Shown: in pieces, positions 38,441 to 52,320 of the stretch
Numbering within the stretch: the stretch's first letter is position 1
Layout: the number at the start of each line of letters is the position of its first letter
From: Calliopsis andreniformis
Lineage: Eukaryota; Arthropoda; Insecta; Hymenoptera; Andrenidae
Length of the DNA: 64,000 bases
Assembly (NCBI RefSeq): GCF_051401765.1
Contig: NW_027480422.1
Coordinates: 14,464,001 to 14,528,000 of the forward strand
Direction of reading: 5' to 3'
The notes under the pieces: model-generated
What the model was told of the DNA's origin: nothing
Seen by the model: the letters and a program-made list of their open reading frames with translations, nothing else
Database searches by the model: none
Translations under genes and position numbers: made by a program

Positions 38441-41400
38441 AAAAACTGTTGTATTTATTCTGTATTTTATGCTTCGCGCGTTGACTTCTAAGGCCCTAAC
38501 TATTCGATATGGTGGAGCAACGCCTCAGAGTTATATCTAGAATGGCCGGAACGTAGAAATGGCCGTCACTTTCACACTGGTTGCAATTATTCGCATTATA
38601 CGATGGAACAGCTGATGTATTTATATTGTGTTTTATGCTTCTGGCGATGACTTCTTAGGCCCTATCTATTCGATCTGGTGGAGCAACACCCTAGAGTGAA
38701 GCCTAGGTTGCCCGGAACGTAGAAATGACCATAATTTTCACATCGGTTGCAATTATTCGTTTTATACGAAGGAAAAACTGTTGCATTTGTTTTGTATTTT
38801 ACGCTTCGGGCGTTGACTTCTAAGGCCCTAACAATTCGTTCTGGCGGAACAACGCCCTAGAGTGAAGCCTAGATTTCCCGGAACGTAGAAATGACCATCA
38901 CTTTCACACTGGTTGCAATGACTCCTGTTATACGGTGGAAAAACTGTTGCATCTTTATTGTATTTTATGCTTCGGGCGTTGACTTCTAAGGCCCTAACTA
39001 TTCGATCTGGTGGAGCAACGCCCTAGATCCAAGCCTAGGTTGCCCGGAACGTAGATATGGCCATTACTTTCACACTGGATGCAATTATTCGTTTTATACG
39101 ATGTAAAGACTGTTGTATTTATTCTGTATTTTATGCTTCGGGCGTTGACTTCTAAGGCCCTAACTATTCGACCTGGTGGAGCAACGCCCTAGAGTGTGGC
39201 CTACGTTGCCCGGAACGTAGAAATGACCATTACCTTCACACTGATTGCAATTATCCATTATATACGATGTAAAAACTATTGTATTTTTATTGTATTATAT
39301 TCTTCGGGCGTTGACTTCTCAGGCCCTAATTATTCGATCTGGTCGACAAACGCCCTAGAGTGAAGCCCAGGTTGCACGGAACGTATAAATGACCATTACT
39401 TTCACACTGTTTGCAATTATTCATATTATACGATGCAAAAACTGTTGCATTTTCATTGTATTTTATGCTTCGGGCGTTGACTTCTAAGGACCTAAATATT
39501 CCATCTGGTGGAGCGACGCCCTAGAGTGAAGCCTAGGTTGCCCGGAACGTAGAAATGACCATCACCTTCACACTGGGTGTAGTTACTCCTGTCATGCGAT
39601 GGAAAAACTGTTGCATCTTTATTGTGTTTTATGCTTCTGGCGTTGACTTCTTAGGCCCTGACCATTCGATCTGGTGGAGCTACGCCCTAGAGTGAAGCCT
39701 AGGTTGCCCGGAACGTAGAAATGACCATTACCTTCACACTGGTTGCAATTATTCGTTTTATACGATGGAAAAACTGTTGCATTTGTTTTGTATTTTACGC
39801 TTCTGGCGTTGACTTCTAAGGCCCTAACAATTCGTTCTGGCGGAACAACGCTCTAGCGTGAAGCCTAGGTTGCCCGGAACGTAGAAATGACCATCACTTT
39901 CACACTGGTTGCAATTACTCCTGTTATACGATAGAAAAACTGTTGCATCTTTATTGTATTTTATGCTTCGGGCGTTGACTTCTAAGGCCCTAACTATTCG
40001 ATCTGGTGGAGCAACGACCTAGAGCCAAGCCTAGGATGCCAGGAACGTAGAAATGACCATAACTTTCACACTGGTTGCAATTATTCGTTTTATACGATGG
40101 AAAAACTGTTGTACTTATTTTGTATGTTATGCTTCGGGCGTTGACTTCTAAGGCCCTTACTATTGGATCTGGTGGAACAACGCCCTAGAGTGGAGCCTAG
40201 GTTGCCCGGAACGTAGAAATGACCATTACCTTCACACTGGTTGCAGTTATTCCTGTTATACAATGGAAAAACTGTTGTATTTTTATTGTATTATATGCTT
40301 CGGGCGTTGACTTCTCAGGCCCTAATTATACGATCTGGTGCAGCAACGCCCTAGAGTGAATCCTAGGTTGAACGGAACGCAGAAATGACCATTACCTTCA
40401 CACTGATGGCAATTACTCATTTTATACGATGGAAAAACTGTTGTATTTTTATTTTATTTTATGCTCCGGGCGTAGACTTCTAAGGCCCTATCTGTTCGAT
40501 TTGGTAGAGAAACACGCTACAGTGAAGCCTAGGTTGCCTGGAACGTATAAATGACCATTACTTTCACACTGGATGCAATTATTCGTTTTATACGATGGAA
40601 AAACTGTTGTATTTGCATTGTATTTTATGCTTCTGGCGTTGACTTCTTAGGCCCTAACTATTCGATCTGGTGGAGCAACGCCCTAGAGTGAAGGCTAGGT
40701 TGCCCGGAACGTAGAAATGACCATCACCTTCACACTGGTTGTAATTACTCCTGTCATGCGATGGAAAAACTGGTGTATCTTTATTGTGTTTTATGCTTCT
40801 GGCGTTGACTTCTTAGGCCCTGACCATGCGATCTGGTGGAGCAACACCCTAGAGTGAAGCCTAGGTTGCCCGGAACGTAGAAATGACCATTACCTTCACA
40901 CTGGTTGCAATTATTCGTTTTATACGACGGAAAAACTGTTGCATTTGTTTTGTATTTTACGCTTCTGGCGTTGACTTCTAAGGCCCTAACAATTCGTTCT
41001 GGCAGAACAACGCCCTAGAGTGAAGCCTAGGTTGCCCGGAACGTAGAAATGACCATCACTTTCACACTGGTTGCAATTACTCCTGTTATACGATAGAAAA
41101 ACTGTTGCATCTTTATTGTACTTTATGCTTCGGGCGTTGACTTCTAAGGCCCTAACAATTCGATCTGGTGGAGCAACGCCCTAGAGCCAAGCCTAGGTTG
41201 CCAGGGACGTAGAAATGACCATAACTTTCACACTGGTTGCAATTATTCGTTTTATACGATGGAAAAACTGTTGTATCTTTATTGTATTTTATGCTTCGGT
41301 CGTTGGCTTCTAAGGCCCTAACTATTCGATCTGGTGGAGCAACGCCCTAGGGCCAAGCCTAGGTTGCCCGGAACCTAGATATGGCCATTACTTTTACACT

Positions 41401-42424
41401 GGATGCAATTATTCGTTTTATACGATGGAAAAACTGTTGTATTTATTCTGTATTTTATGCTTCGGGCGTTGACTTCTAAGGCCCTAACTATTCGATCTGG
41501 TGGAGCAAGGCCTCAGAGTTATATCTAGAATGGCCGGAACGTAGAAATGGCCGTCACTTTCACACTGGTTGCAATTATTCGCATTATACGATGGAACAGC
41601 TGTTGTATTTATATTGTGTTTTATGCTTCTGGCAATGACTTCTTAGGCCCTAGCTATTCGATCTGGTGGAGCAACACCCTAGAGTGAAGCCTAGGTTGCC
41701 CGGAACCTAGAAGTGACTACCACTTCCCCACTGGTTGCAATTATTCGTGTTATACGATGGAAAAACCGTTGCATTTTCATTGTATTTTATGCTTCGGGCG
41801 TTGACTTCTAAGGCCCTACCTATTCCATCTGGTGGAGCAACGCCCTAGAGTGAAGCCTAGGTTGCCCGGAACGTAGAAATGACCCTAATTTTCACATCGG
41901 TTGCAATTATTCGTTTTATACGATGGAAAAACTGTTGCATTTGTTTTGTATTTTACGCTTCTGGCGTTGACTTCTAAGGCCCTAACAATTCGTTCTGGCG
42001 GAACAACGCCCTAGAGTGAAGCCTAGGTTGCCCGGAACGTAGAAATGGCCATCACTTTCACACTGGTTGCAATTACTCCTGTTATACAATGGAAAAACTG
42101 TTGTATCTTTATTGTATTTTATGGTTCGTGCGTTCACTTCTAAGGCCCTAACTATTCGATCTGGTGGAGCAACGCCCTAGAGTGAAGCCTAGGTTGCCCG
42201 GAACGTAGAAATGACCATTACCTTCACACTGATTGCAATTATCCATTTTATACGACGGAAAAACTATTGTATTTTTATTGTATTTTATGCTTCGGGCGTT
42301 GACTTCTAAGGCCCTAACTATTCGATCTGGTGGAGCAACGCCCTAGGGTCAAGCCTAGGTTGCCAGGAGCGTAGAAATGACCATAACCTTCACACTGGTT
42401 GCAATTATTCGTTTTATACGATGG
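38441..42424 (+). repeat. 3,984-bp higher-order repeat, copy 1 (24 monomers)
   Basis: GCTTCGCGCG at 38,471 recurs at 42,455 and 46,439, each step exactly 3,984 bp or 24 x 166. Other paired markers have the same spacing: GGTCGACAAA at 39,341 and 43,325, and CACTTCCCCA at 41,721 and 45,705. Copies 1 and 2 look nearly identical throughout. Three clustered differences are visible near 38,657-38,690 versus 42,641-42,674 (GGCCCTATC / GACCCTAGC and GGAGC / GGATC). Left of about 38,441 the two copies diverge, which sets the start. Confidence 0.9.
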
Positions 42425-45400
42425 AAAAACTGTTGTATTTATTCTGTATTTTATGCTTCGCGCGTTGACTTCTAAGGCCCTAACTATTCGATATGGTGGA
42501 GCAACGCCTCAGAGTTATATCTAGAATGGCCGGAACGTAGAAATGGCCGTCACTTTCACACTGGTTGCAATTATTCGCATTATACGATGGAACAGCTGAT
42601 GTATTTATATTGTGTTTTATGCTTCTGGCGATGACTTCTTAGACCCTAGCTATTCGATCTGGTGGATCAACACCCTAGAGTGAAGCCTAGGTTGCCCGGA
42701 ACGTAGAAATGACCATAATTTTCACATCGGTTGCAATTATTCGTTTTATACGAAGGAAAAACTGTTGCATTTGTTTTGTATTTTACGCTTCGGGCGTTGA
42801 CTTCTAAGGCCCTAACAATTCGTTCTGGCGGAACAACGCCCTAGAGTGAAGCCTAGATTTCCCGGAACGTAGAAATGACCATCACTTTCACACTGGTTGC
42901 AATGACTCCTGTTATACGGTGGAAAAACTGTTGCATCTTTATTGTATTTTATGCTTCGGGCGTTGACTTCTAAGGCCCTAACTATTCGATCTGGTGGAGC
43001 AACGCCCTAGATCCAAGCCTAGGTTGCCCGGAACGTAGATATGGCCATTACTTTCACACTGGATGCAATTATTCGTTTTATACGATGTAAAGACTGTTGT
43101 ATTTATTCTGTATTTTATGCTTCGGGCGTTGACTTCTAAGGCCCTAACTATTCGACCTGGTGGAGCAACGCCCTAGAGTGTGGCCTACGTTGCCCGGAAC
43201 GTAGAAATGACCATTACCTTCACACTGATTGCAATTATCCATTATATACGATGTAAAAACTATTGTATTTTTATTGTATTATATTCTTCGGGCGTTGACT
43301 TCTCAGGCCCTAATTATTCGATCTGGTCGACAAACGCCCTAGAGTGAAGCCCAGGTTGCACGGAACGTATAAATGACCATTACTTTCACACTGTTTGCAA
43401 TTATTCATATTATACGATGCAAAAACTGTTGCATTTTCATTGTATTTTATGCTTCGGGCGTTGACTTCTAAGGACCTAAATATTCCATCTGGTGGAGCGA
43501 CGCCCTAGAGTGAAGCCTAGGTTGCCCGGAACGTAGAAATGACCATCACCTTCACACTGGGTGTAGTTACTCCTGTCATGCGATGGAAAAACTGTTGCAT
43601 CTTTATTGTGTTTTATGCTTCTGGCGTTGACTTCTTAGGCCCTGACCATTCGATCTGGTGGAGCTACGCCCTAGAGTGAAGCCTAGGTTGCCCGGAACGT
43701 AGAAATGACCATTACCTTCACACTGGTTGCAATTATTCGTTTTATACGATGGAAAAACTGTTGCATTTGTTTTGTATTTTACGCTTCTGGCGTTGACTTC
43801 TAAGGCCCTAACAATTCGTTCTGGCGGAACAACGCTCTAGCGTGAAGCCTAGGTTGCCCGGAACGTAGAAATGACCATCACTTTCACACTGGTTGCAATT
43901 ACTCCTGTTATACGATAGAAAAACTGTTGCATCTTTATTGTATTTTATGCTTCGGGCGTTGACTTCTAAGGCCCTAACTATTCGATCTGGTGGAGCAACG
44001 ACCTAGAGCCAAGCCTAGGATGCCAGGAACGTAGAAATGACCATAACTTTCACACTGGTTGCAATTATTCGTTTTATACGATGGAAAAACTGTTGTACTT
44101 ATTTTGTATGTTATGCTTCGGGCGTTGACTTCTAAGGCCCTTACTATTGGATCTGGTGGAACAACGCCCTAGAGTGGAGCCTAGGTTGCCCGGAACGTAG
44201 AAATGACCATTACCTTCACACTGGTTGCAGTTATTCCTGTTATACAATGGAAAAACTGTTGTATTTTTATTGTATTATATGCTTCGGGCGTTGACTTCTC
44301 AGGCCCTAATTATACGATCTGGTGCAGCAACGCCCTAGAGTGAATCCTAGGTTGAACGGAACGCAGAAATGACCATTACCTTCACACTGATGGCAATTAC
44401 TCATTTTATACGATGGAAAAACTGTTGTATTTTTATTTTATTTTATGCTCCGGGCGTAGACTTCTAAGGCCCTATCTGTTCGATTTGGTAGAGAAACACG
44501 CTACAGTGAAGCCTAGGTTGCCTGGAACGTATAAATGACCATTACTTTCACACTGGATGCAATTATTCGTTTTATACGATGGAAAAACTGTTGTATTTGC
44601 ATTGTATTTTATGCTTCTGGCGTTGACTTCTTAGGCCCTAACTATTCGATCTGGTGGAGCAACGCCCTAGAGTGAAGGCTAGGTTGCCCGGAACGTAGAA
44701 ATGACCATCACCTTCACACTGGTTGTAATTACTCCTGTCATGCGATGGAAAAACTGGTGTATCTTTATTGTGTTTTATGCTTCTGGCGTTGACTTCTTAG
44801 GCCCTGACCATGCGATCTGGTGGAGCAACACCCTAGAGTGAAGCCTAGGTTGCCCGGAACGTAGAAATGACCATTACCTTCACACTGGTTGCAATTATTC
44901 GTTTTATACGACGGAAAAACTGTTGCATTTGTTTTGTATTTTACGCTTCTGGCGTTGACTTCTAAGGCCCTAACAATTCGTTCTGGCGGAACAACGCCCT
45001 AGAGTGAAGCCTAGGTTGCCCGGAACGTAGAAATGACCATCACTTTCACACTGGTTGCAATTACTCCTGTTATACGATAGAAAAACTGTTGCATCTTTAT
45101 TGTACTTTATGCTTCGGGCGTTGACTTCTAAGGCCCTAACAATTCGATCTGGTGGAGCAACGCCCTAGAGCCAAGCCTAGGTTGCCAGGGACGTAGAAAT
45201 GACCATAACTTTCACACTGGTTGCAATTATTCGTTTTATACGATGGAAAAACTGTTGTATCTTTATTGTATTTTATGCTTCGGTCGTTGGCTTCTAAGGC
45301 CCTAACTATTCGATCTGGTGGAGCAACGCCCTAGGGCCAAGCCTAGGTTGCCCGGAACCTAGATATGGCCATTACTTTTACACTGGATGCAATTATTCGT

Positions 45401-46408
45401 TTTATACGATGGAAAAACTGTTGTATTTATTCTGTATTTTATGCTTCGGGCGTTGACTTCTAAGGCCCTAACTATTCGATCTGGTGGAGCAAGGCCTCAG
45501 AGTTATATCTAGAATGGCCGGAACGTAGAAATGGCCGTCACTTTCACACTGGTTGCAATTATTCGCATTATACGATGGAACAGCTGTTGTATTTATATTG
45601 TGTTTTATGCTTCTGGCAATGACTTCTTAGGCCCTAGCTATTCGATCTGGTGGAGCAACACCCTAGAGTGAAGCCTAGGTTGCCCGGAACCTAGAAGTGA
45701 CTACCACTTCCCCACTGGTTGCAATTATTCGTGTTATACGATGGAAAAACCGTTGCATTTTCATTGTATTTTATGCTTCGGGCGTTGACTTCTAAGGCCC
45801 TACCTATTCCATCTGGTGGAGCAACGCCCTAGAGTGAAGCCTAGGTTGCCCGGAACGTAGAAATGACCCTAATTTTCACATCGGTTGCAATTATTCGTTT
45901 TATACGATGGAAAAACTGTTGCATTTGTTTTGTATTTTACGCTTCTGGCGTTGACTTCTAAGGCCCTAACAATTCGTTCTGGCGGAACAACGCCCTAGAG
46001 TGAAGCCTAGGTTGCCCGGAACGTAGAAATGGCCATCACTTTCACACTGGTTGCAATTACTCCTGTTATACAATGGAAAAACTGTTGTATCTTTATTGTA
46101 TTTTATGGTTCGTGCGTTCACTTCTAAGGCCCTAACTATTCGATCTGGTGGAGCAACGCCCTAGAGTGAAGCCTAGGTTGCCCGGAACGTAGAAATGACC
46201 ATTACCTTCACACTGATTGCAATTATCCATTTTATACGACGGAAAAACTATTGTATTTTTATTGTATTTTATGCTTCGGGCGTTGACTTCTAAGGCCCTA
46301 ACTATTCGATCTGGTGGAGCAACGCCCTAGGGTCAAGCCTAGGTTGCCAGGAGCGTAGAAATGACCATAACCTTCACACTGGTTGCAATTATTCGTTTTA
46401 TACGATGG
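42425..46408 (+). repeat. 3,984-bp higher-order repeat, copy 2 (24 monomers)
   Basis: Second tandem copy, in phase with no net length change. All subtypes of copy 1 appear in the same order, including those with GATAGAAAAACTG, AAGGCCTCAGAG and TTATGGTTCGTGCGTTCAC. Rare shared variants at the same positions show that the 24-monomer block was copied as a unit. Confidence 0.9.
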
Positions 46409-46680
46409 AAAAACTGTTGTATTTATTCTGTATTTTATGCTTCGCGCGTTGACTTCTAAGGCCCTAACTATTCGATATGGTGGAGCAACGCCTCAGAGTT
46501 ATATCTAGAATGGCCGGAACGTAGAAATGGCCGTCACTTTCACACTGGTTGCAATTATTCGCATTATACGATGGAACAGCTGATGTATTTATATTGTGTT
46601 TTATGCTTCTAGCGATGACTTCTTAGGCCCTATCTATTCGATCTGGTGGAGCAACACCCTAGAGTGAAGCCCATGTTGCC
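46409..46680 (+). repeat. Truncated third copy of the 24-monomer HOR
   Basis: The order GCTTCGCGCG, GATATGGTGGAGC, CAGAGTTATATCTAGAATGG continues the HOR into a third round, then departs near 46,680: GGAACCTAGAAGTGACTATC appears where the HOR has GGAACGTAGAAATGACCATAAT. The tandem series therefore breaks here. Confidence 0.75.
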
Positions 46681-49496
46681 CGGAACCTAGAAGTGACTAT
46701 CACTTTCACACTGGTTGCAATTATTCGTGTTATACGATGGAAAAACCGTAGCATTTTCATTGTATTTTAAGCTTCGGGCGTTGACTTCTAAGGCCCTAAC
46801 TATTCCGTCTGGTGGAGCAACGCCCTAGAGTGAAGCCTAGGTTGCTCGGAACGTAGAAATGACCATCACTTTCACACTGGTTGCAATTACTCCTGTTATA
46901 CGATGGAAAAACTGTTGTATCTTTATTGTATTTTATGCTTCGGTCGTTGGCTTCTAAGGCCCTAACTATTCGATCTGGTGGAGCAACGCCCTAGAGCCAA
47001 GCCTAGGTTGCCCGGAACCTAGATATTGCCATTACTTTCACACTGGATGCAATTATTCGTTTTATACGATGGAAAAACTGTTGTATTTATTCTGTATTTT
47101 ATGCTTCGGGCGTTGACTTCTAAGGCCCTAACTATTCGATCTGGTGGAGCAACGCCTCAGAGTTATATCTAGAATGGCTGGAACGTAGAAATGGCCGTCA
47201 CTTTCACACTGGTTGCAATTATTCGCATTATACGATGGAACAGCTGTTGTATTTATATTGTGTTTTATGCTTCTGGCAATGACTTCTTAGGCCCTAGCTA
47301 TTCGATCTGGTGGAGCAACACCCTAGAGTAAGGCCTAGGTTGCCAGGAACCTAGAAGTGACTACTACTTCCACACTGGTTGCAATTATTCGTGTTATACG
47401 ATGGAAAAACCGTTGCATTTTCATTGTATTTTATGCTTCGGGCGTTGACTTCTCAGGCCCTAACTATTCGCTCTGATGCAGCAACGACCTAGAGTGAATC
47501 CTAGGTTGAGCGGAACGCAGAGATGACCATCACATTCACACTGATGGCAATTACTCATTCTATAAGATGGAAAGACTGTTGTATTTTTATTGTATTTTAT
47601 GCTCCGGGCGTAGACTTCTAGGGCCCTATCTATTCGATTTGGTAGAGCAACACCCTACAGTGAAGCCTAGGTTGCCTGGAACGTAGAAATGGCCATAATT
47701 TTCACATCGGTTGCAATTATTCGTTTTATACGATGGAAAAACTGTTGCATTTGTTTTGTATTTTACGCTTCCGGCGTTGACTTCTAAGGCCCTAACAATT
47801 CGTTTTGGCGGAACAACGCCCTAGAGTGAAGCCTAGGTTGCCCGGAACGTAGAAATGACCATCACTTTCACACTGGTTGCAATTACTCCTGTTATACGAT
47901 GGAAAAACTGCTGTATCTTTATTGTATTTTATGCTTCGGGCGTTGACTTCTAGGGCCCTAACTATTCGTTCTGGTGGAGCAACGCCCTAGAGTGAAGCCT
48001 AGGTTGCCCGGAACGTAGAAATAACCATTACCTTCACACTGGTTGCAGGTATTCCTATTATACGATGGAAAAACTGTTGTATTTTTATTGTATTATATGC
48101 TTCGGCCGTTGACTTCTCATGCCCTAACTATTCGATCTGATGCAGCAACGCCCTAGAGTGAATCCTAGGTTGAACGGAACGCAGAGATGACCATCACCTT
48201 CACACTGATGGCTATTGCTCATTTTATACGATGGAAAAACAGTTGTATTTTTATTGTATTTTATGCTCCGGGCGTAGACTTCTAAGGCCCTATCTACTCG
48301 ATTTGGTAGAGCAACACCCTACAGTGAAGCCTAGGTTGCCTGGAACGTAGAAATGGCTATCACTTTCACACGGGTCGCAATTATTCGTGTCATACGATGG
48401 AAAAACTGTTGTATTTACATTGTATTTTATGCTTCTGGCGTTGACTTCATAGGCCCTAACTATTCGATCTGGTGGAGGAACGCCCTAGAGGCAAGCCTAA
48501 GTTGCCCGGAACGTAGAAATGACCATAACTTTCACACTGGTTGCAATTATTCGTTTTATACGATTGAAAAACTGTTGCATTTGTTTTGTATTTTACGCTT
48601 CTGGCGTTGACTTCTAAGGCCCTAACAATTCGTTCTGGCGGAACAACGCCCTAGAGTGAAGCCTAGGATGCCCGGAACGTAGAAATGACCATCACTTTCA
48701 CACTGGTTGCAATTACTCCTGTTATACGATGGAAAAACTGTTGTATCTTTATTGTATTTTATGCTTCGGTCGTTGGCTTCTAAGGCCCTAACTATTCGAT
48801 CTGGTGGAGCAACGCCCTAGTGCCAAGCCTAGGTTGCCCGCAACCTAGATATGGCAATTACTTTCACACTGGATGCAATTATTCGTTTTATACGATGGAA
48901 AAACTGTTGTATTTATTCTGTATTTTATGCTTCGGGCGTTGACTTCTAAGGCCCTAACTATTCGATCTGGTGGAGCAAGGCCTCAGAGTTATATCTAGAA
49001 TGGCCGGAACGTAGAAATGGCCGTCACTTTCACACTGGTTGCAATTATTCGCATTATACGATGGAACAGCTGTTGTATTTATATTGTGTTTTATGCTTCT
49101 AGCAATGACTTCTTAGGCCCTAGCTATTCGATCTGGTGGAGCAACACCCTAGAGTGAAGCCTAGGTTGCCCGGAACCTAGAAGTGACTACCACTTCCCCA
49201 CTGGTTGCAATTATTCGTGTTATACGATGGAAAAACCGTTGCATTTTCATTGTATTTTATGCTTCGGGCGTTGACTTCTAAGGCCCTACCTATTCCATCT
49301 GGTGGAGCAACGCCCTAGAGTGAAGCCTAGGCTGCCCGGAACGTAGAAATGACCATAATTTTCACATCGGTTGCAATTATTCGTTTTATACGATGGAAAA
49401 ACTGTTGCATTTGTTTTGTATTTTACGCTTCTGGCGTTGACATCTAAGGCCCTAACAATTCGTTCTGGCGGAACAACGCCCTAGAGTGAAGCCTAG
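46681..49496 (+). repeat. Multimer block at 16-monomer offset, copy 1
   Basis: 46,841-48,204 matches 49,497-50,860 at offset 2656, exactly 16 monomers; examples are TTGCTCGGAACG at 46,841 and 49,497, and GCTTCCGGCG at 47,767 and 50,423. 48,760-49,330 matches 45,270-45,850 at offset 3486 (21 monomers), so the block is a join of HOR-derived and new segments. 48,355-48,610 carries a GGGTCGCAATTATTCGTGTCATACG monomer that recurs near 62,963. Confidence 0.7.
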
Positions 49497-52320
49497 GTTG
49501 CTCGGAACGTAGAAATGACCATCACTTTCACACTGGTTGCAATTACTCCTGTTATACGATGGAAAAACTGTTGTATCTTTATTGTATTTTATGCTTCGGT
49601 CGTTGGCTTCTAAGGCCCTAACTATTCGATCTGGTGGAGCAACGCCCTAGAGCCAAGCCTAGGTTGCCCGGAACCTAGATATGGCCATTACTTTCACACT
49701 GGATGCAATTATTCGTTTTATACGATGGAAAAACTGTTGTATTTATTCTGTATTTTATGCTTCGGGCGTTGACTTCTAAGGCCCTAACTATTCGATCTGG
49801 TGGAGCAACGCCTCAGAGTTATATCTAGAATGGCCGGAACGTAGAAATGGCCGTCACTTTCACACTGGTTGCAATTATTCGCATTATACGATGGAACAGC
49901 TGTTGTATTTATATTGTGTTTTATGCTTCTGGCAATGACTTCTTAGGCCCTAGCTATTCGATCTGGTGGAGCAACACCCTAGAGTAAGGCCTAGGTTGCC
50001 CGGAACCTAGAAGTGACTACTACTTCCACACTGGTTGCAATTATTCGTGTTATACGAGGGAAAAACCGTTGCATTTTCATTGTATTTTATGCTTCGGGCG
50101 TTGACTTCTCAGGCCCTAACTATTCGCTCTGATGCAGCAACGACCTAGAGTAAATCCTAGGTTGAGCGGAACGCAGAGATGACCATCACATTCACACTGA
50201 TGGCAATTACTCATTCTATACGATGGAAAGACTGTTGTATTTTTATTGTATTTTATGCTCCGGGCGTAGACTTCTAGGGCCCTATCTATTCGATTTGGTA
50301 GAGCAACACCCTACAGTGAAGCCTAGGTTGCCTGGAACGTAGAAATGGCCATAATTTTCACATCGGTTGCAATTATTCGTTTTATACGATGGAAAAACTG
50401 TTGCATTTGTTTTGTATTTTACGCTTCCGGCGTTGACTTCTAAGGCCCTAACAATTCGTTTTGGCGGAACAACGCCCTAGAGTGAAGCCTAGGTTGCCCG
50501 GAACGTAGAAATGACCATCACTTTCACACTGGTTGCAATTACTCCTGTTATACGATGGAAAAACTGCTGTATCTTTATTGTATTTTATGCTTCGGGCGTT
50601 GACTTCTAGGGCCCTAACTATTCGTTCTGGTGGAGCAACGCCCTAGAGTGAAGCCTAGGTTACCCGGAACGTAGAAATAACCATTACCTTCACACTGGTT
50701 GCAGGTATTCCTATTATACGATGGAAAAACTGTTGTATTTTTATTGTATTATATGCTTCGGCCGTTGACTTCTCATGCCCTAACTATTCGATCTGATGCA
50801 GCAACGCCCTAGAGTGAATCCTAGGTTGAACGGAACGCAGAGATGACCATCACCTTCACACTGGTTGCAGTTATTCCTGTTATATGATTGAAAAACTGTT
50901 GTATTCTTATTGTATTTTATGCACCTGGTGTTGACTTCCTAGGCCCTAGCTATTCGATCTGGTGGAGCAACGCCTCTGAGTTATATCTAGGATGGCCGGA
51001 ACGTAGAAATGGCCGTCACTTTCACACTGGTTGCAATTATTCGCTTTATACGATGCAACAGCTGATGTATTTATATTGTGTTTTATGCTTCTGGCGATGA
51101 CTTCTTAGGCCCTATCTATTCGATCTGGTGGAGCAACACCCTAGAGTGAAGCCTAGGTTGCCCGGAACCTAGAAGTGACTATCACTTTCACACTGGTTGC
51201 AATTATTCGTGTTATACGATGGAAAAACCGTAGCATTTTCATTGTATTTTAAGCTTCGGGCGTTGACTTCTAACGCCCTAACTATTCCGTCTGGTGGAGC
51301 AACGCCCTAGAGTGAAGCCTAGGTTTCCCGGAACGTAGAAATGACCATTACCTTCACACTGATTGCAATTATCCATTTTATACGACGGAAAAACTATTGT
51401 ATTCTTATTGTATTTTATGCTTCGGGCGTTGACTTCTAAGGCCCTAACTATTCGATCTGGTGGAGCAACGCCCTAGGGTCAAGCCTAGGTTGCCAGGAAC
51501 GTAGAAATGACCATTACCTTCACACTGGTTGCAGTTATTCCTGTTATACAATGGAAAAACTGTTGTATTTATTCTGTATTTTATGCTTCGGGCGTTGTCT
51601 TCTAAGGCCCTTACTATTGGATCTGGTGGAACAACGCCCTAGAGTGGAGCCTAGGTTGCCCGTAACGTAGAAATGACCATTACCTTCACACTGGTTGCAG
51701 TTATTCCTGTTATACGATGGAAAAACTGTTGTATTTTTATTGTATTATATGCTTCGGGCGTTGACTTCTCAGGCCCTAACTATTCGCTCTGATGCAGCAA
51801 CGCCCTAGAGTGAATCCTAGGTTGAACGGAACGCAGAGATGACCATCTCATTCACACTGGTTGTAATTACTCCTGTAATGCGATGGAAAAACTGTTGTAT
51901 CTTTATTGTGTTTTATGCTTCTGTCGTTGACTTCTTAGGACCTGACCATTCGATCTGGTGGTGCAACGCCCTAGTGTGAAGCCTAGGTTGCCGGGAACGT
52001 AGAAATGACCATTACCTTCACACTGATTGCAATTATTCATTTTACACGATGGAAAAACTATTGTGTTTTTATTGTATTTTATGCTTCGGGCGTTGACTTC
52101 TAAGGACCTAACTATTCGCTCTGGTGGAGCAACGCCCTAGAGTCAAGCCTAGGTTGCCAGGAACGTAGAAATGACCATCACTTTCACACTGGTTGCAATT
52201 ATTCGTGTTACACGAAGGAAAAACTGTTGTACTTGTTTTGTATTTTATGCTTCTGGCGTTAACTTCTAAGGCCCTAACAATTCGTTCTGGCGGAACATCG
52301 CCCTAGAGTGAAGACTAGGT
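49497..52320 (+). repeat. Multimer block at 16-monomer offset, copy 2
   Basis: Begins as a copy of 46,841 onward and leaves it near 50,860, where ACTGGTTGCAGTTATTCC replaces ACTGATGGCTATTGC. 50,503-51,823 recurs at 54,985-56,305 (offset 4482, 27 monomers). The end, to about 52,320, has monomers with CATCTCATTCACACTGG and TTCGTGTTACACGAAGG that recur from 57,817, 36 monomers later. Confidence 0.7.
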
